A stretch of 56,534 nt of DNA, taken from Chthoniobacterales bacterium (GTDB lineage Bacteria > Verrucomicrobiota > Verrucomicrobiia > Chthoniobacterales > Terrimicrobiaceae). The notes beneath the pieces were generated by a model. The model was not told the DNA's origin. It worked only from the letters and a program-made list of their open reading frames with translations, and made no database searches. Positions 55,920-56,534 of the stretch are shown one piece after another; position 1 is the stretch's first letter; every line of letters begins with the position of its first letter. The stretch is taken from contig JACSRU010000154.1 of the NCBI GenBank assembly GCA_014879575.1, positions 1-56,534 on the forward strand, given 5' to 3'. The position numbers and the translations under genes are program-made.

Positions 55920-56446
55920 GAACCGCCTTCTTCATTCTTCTCCTTTCCACGACCTGCGCATGGGCTGGAGAAATCGCCTTTCACGAGCAGCCACTCCAGG
56001 AGGCCCGCGCCACGATCCAACTCCCCGAAGGCTGGACCTCGGTCCTTGAAAGCGAAGAGGGCGTCTTCGTTTATCACCTGCAAAAAGGCGGGAAGCCCGG
56101 TGAGCCGGATCCCCTCGCCATCACACTGAGCGTCACCACAAAAGTCCCGGAGCGAACCACCCAATCCCCCTCCGAATACGCCACGGCATTGATTGACATG
56201 TCACAGGATGAGGGCCTGAATTCCCCCATCCAAAAAGGCGAGATCGACAAACTCCCCTCCCTGCGGGCGGAATACGACTTCGAGAGCGACGCGGGAAAAA
56301 TGCGCGCCGTGAACATCGCGATCCCCAATGACAAAACCGGAACGCTTTATTTCTTTGCCTGGCAGGCACCGCTCAACGAGCCCGCCGAAGGGGAGGCCCT
56401 CCGGGACAAGATCGTGACTTCCATGAAATTCGATCCGGCATTCTAG
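55916..56446 (+). CDS. Small secreted protein of unknown function, 176 aa
   Basis: MRTAFFILLLSTTCAWAGEI is a signal peptide, cleaved near AWA-GE. The mature ~160 residues look like a PsbP/DUF1795-type fold: PEGWTSVLESEEGVFVYHLQ, LAITLSVTTKVPERTT, ATALIDMSQDEG, LRAEYDFESDAGKMRAVNIA and LRDKIVTSMKFDPAF, similar to proteins where a short beta-sheet domain ends with a xxIxxSxxF helix. That match is an impression only. It shares a 4-base overlap with the TPR gene and is followed by a strong stem-loop, closing the exbB operon. Confidence 0.72.
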   Translation: MRTAFFILLLSTTCAWAGEIAFHEQPLQEARATIQLPEGWTSVLESEEGVFVYHLQKGGKPGEPDPLAITLSVTTKVPERTTQSPSEYATALIDMSQDEGLNSPIQKGEIDKLPSLRAEYDFESDAGKMRAVNIAIPNDKTGTLYFFAWQAPLNEPAEGEALRDKIVTSMKFDPAF

Positions 56447-56484
56447 CCGGATTGAAAGGGGCGCATCTCCGTTTTGTGCAACCA

Positions 56485-56513
56485 AAGGAGCGTGGGCATC
56501 CTGCCCGCTCCTT
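56485..56513 (+). terminator. Stem-loop closing the exbB operon
   Basis: AAGGAGC (56485-56491) with GCTCCTT (56507-56513), continued inside by GGGCA/TGCCC (56494-56498, 56502-56506) past a 2-base bulge: a 12-base-pair hairpin with a 3-base loop, 39 bases after the last stop. The tail CTGTTCA has few T, so this may be a terminator or a 3'-end stabiliser. A second small hairpin, CGGGC, GAAT, GCCCG, occupies 56521-56534 at the very end of the window. Confidence 0.5.
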
Positions 56514-56534
56514 CTGTTCACGGGCGAATGCCCG

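Overview
This 56.5 kb window reads as ordinary chromosomal sequence of a GC-rich, Gram-negative (lipid A-making) bacterium, most likely a member of the Verrucomicrobiota. The grounds are an LpxC-FabZ fusion followed by LpxA, a PEP-CTERM surface protein, an H-X9-DG pseudopilin, a GntR/solute-binding fusion regulator, a PF07399-type Na+/H+ antiporter of the kind also seen in Chlamydiae, and a tandem nucleoside diphosphate kinase. The phylum is inferred from gene content; there is no rRNA or tRNA here. I saw no insertion sequence, prophage or CRISPR array, and no gene-free stretch longer than about 280 bases.

Layout. 1-4.0 kb: rlmN, an unknown gene, then lpxA and lpxC/fabZ on the minus strand. 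4.3-10.9 kb (+): a pseudouridine synthase, then a tightly overlapping trio (APH-fold kinase, divergent enolase, CstA transporter), then NnrS. 10.9-14.4 kb (-): hisA-hisH-hisB and a Na+/H+ antiporter. 14.5-23.3 kb (mostly +): riboflavin synthase, glgB (minus), an MFS carrier, kdsD, a CbiM/PDGLE metal-uptake protein, a deoxyhypusine-synthase-like enzyme, metF and 5-formyl-THF cyclo-ligase. 23.3-25.0 kb (-): a DnaQ-like exonuclease and DAHP synthase.

25.1-33.9 kb (-) is the most distinctive block. It is one compact transcription unit in which a GntR-type regulator carrying a sugar-binding-protein-like domain is followed by a PEP-CTERM protein, a pseudopilin-like protein, two related putative glycosidases, a large (alpha/alpha)-barrel-like protein and a small carbohydrate-binding-like protein. 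Most junctions are 4-base start/stop overlaps. It looks like a self-regulated glycan-processing operon that includes its own surface proteins. Its promoter lies between two perfect 11-base direct repeats 41 bases apart.

34.2-42.4 kb: an envelope cluster (two amidases, ParA-like ATPase, mannose-1-phosphate guanylyltransferase), a YmdB-type phosphoesterase, a 63-residue protein, an MFS carrier and typA. 42.5-44.3 kb is a small accessory island: the 3' remnant of a DNA adenine methylase beside a three-gene HipB/HipS/HipT-like toxin-antitoxin operon. 44.4-52.3 kb: an M42 aminopeptidase, aroE, a small membrane protein, a peptide-binding protein with an insertion, and ndk-aspC-pfkB. 52.5-56.4 kb: an ExbB/TolQ-like protein, a long TPR protein and a small secreted protein.

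Many genes lack a clear Shine-Dalgarno sequence and several starts are TTG or GTG, so start choices rest mainly on family alignment and overlap with the previous gene.
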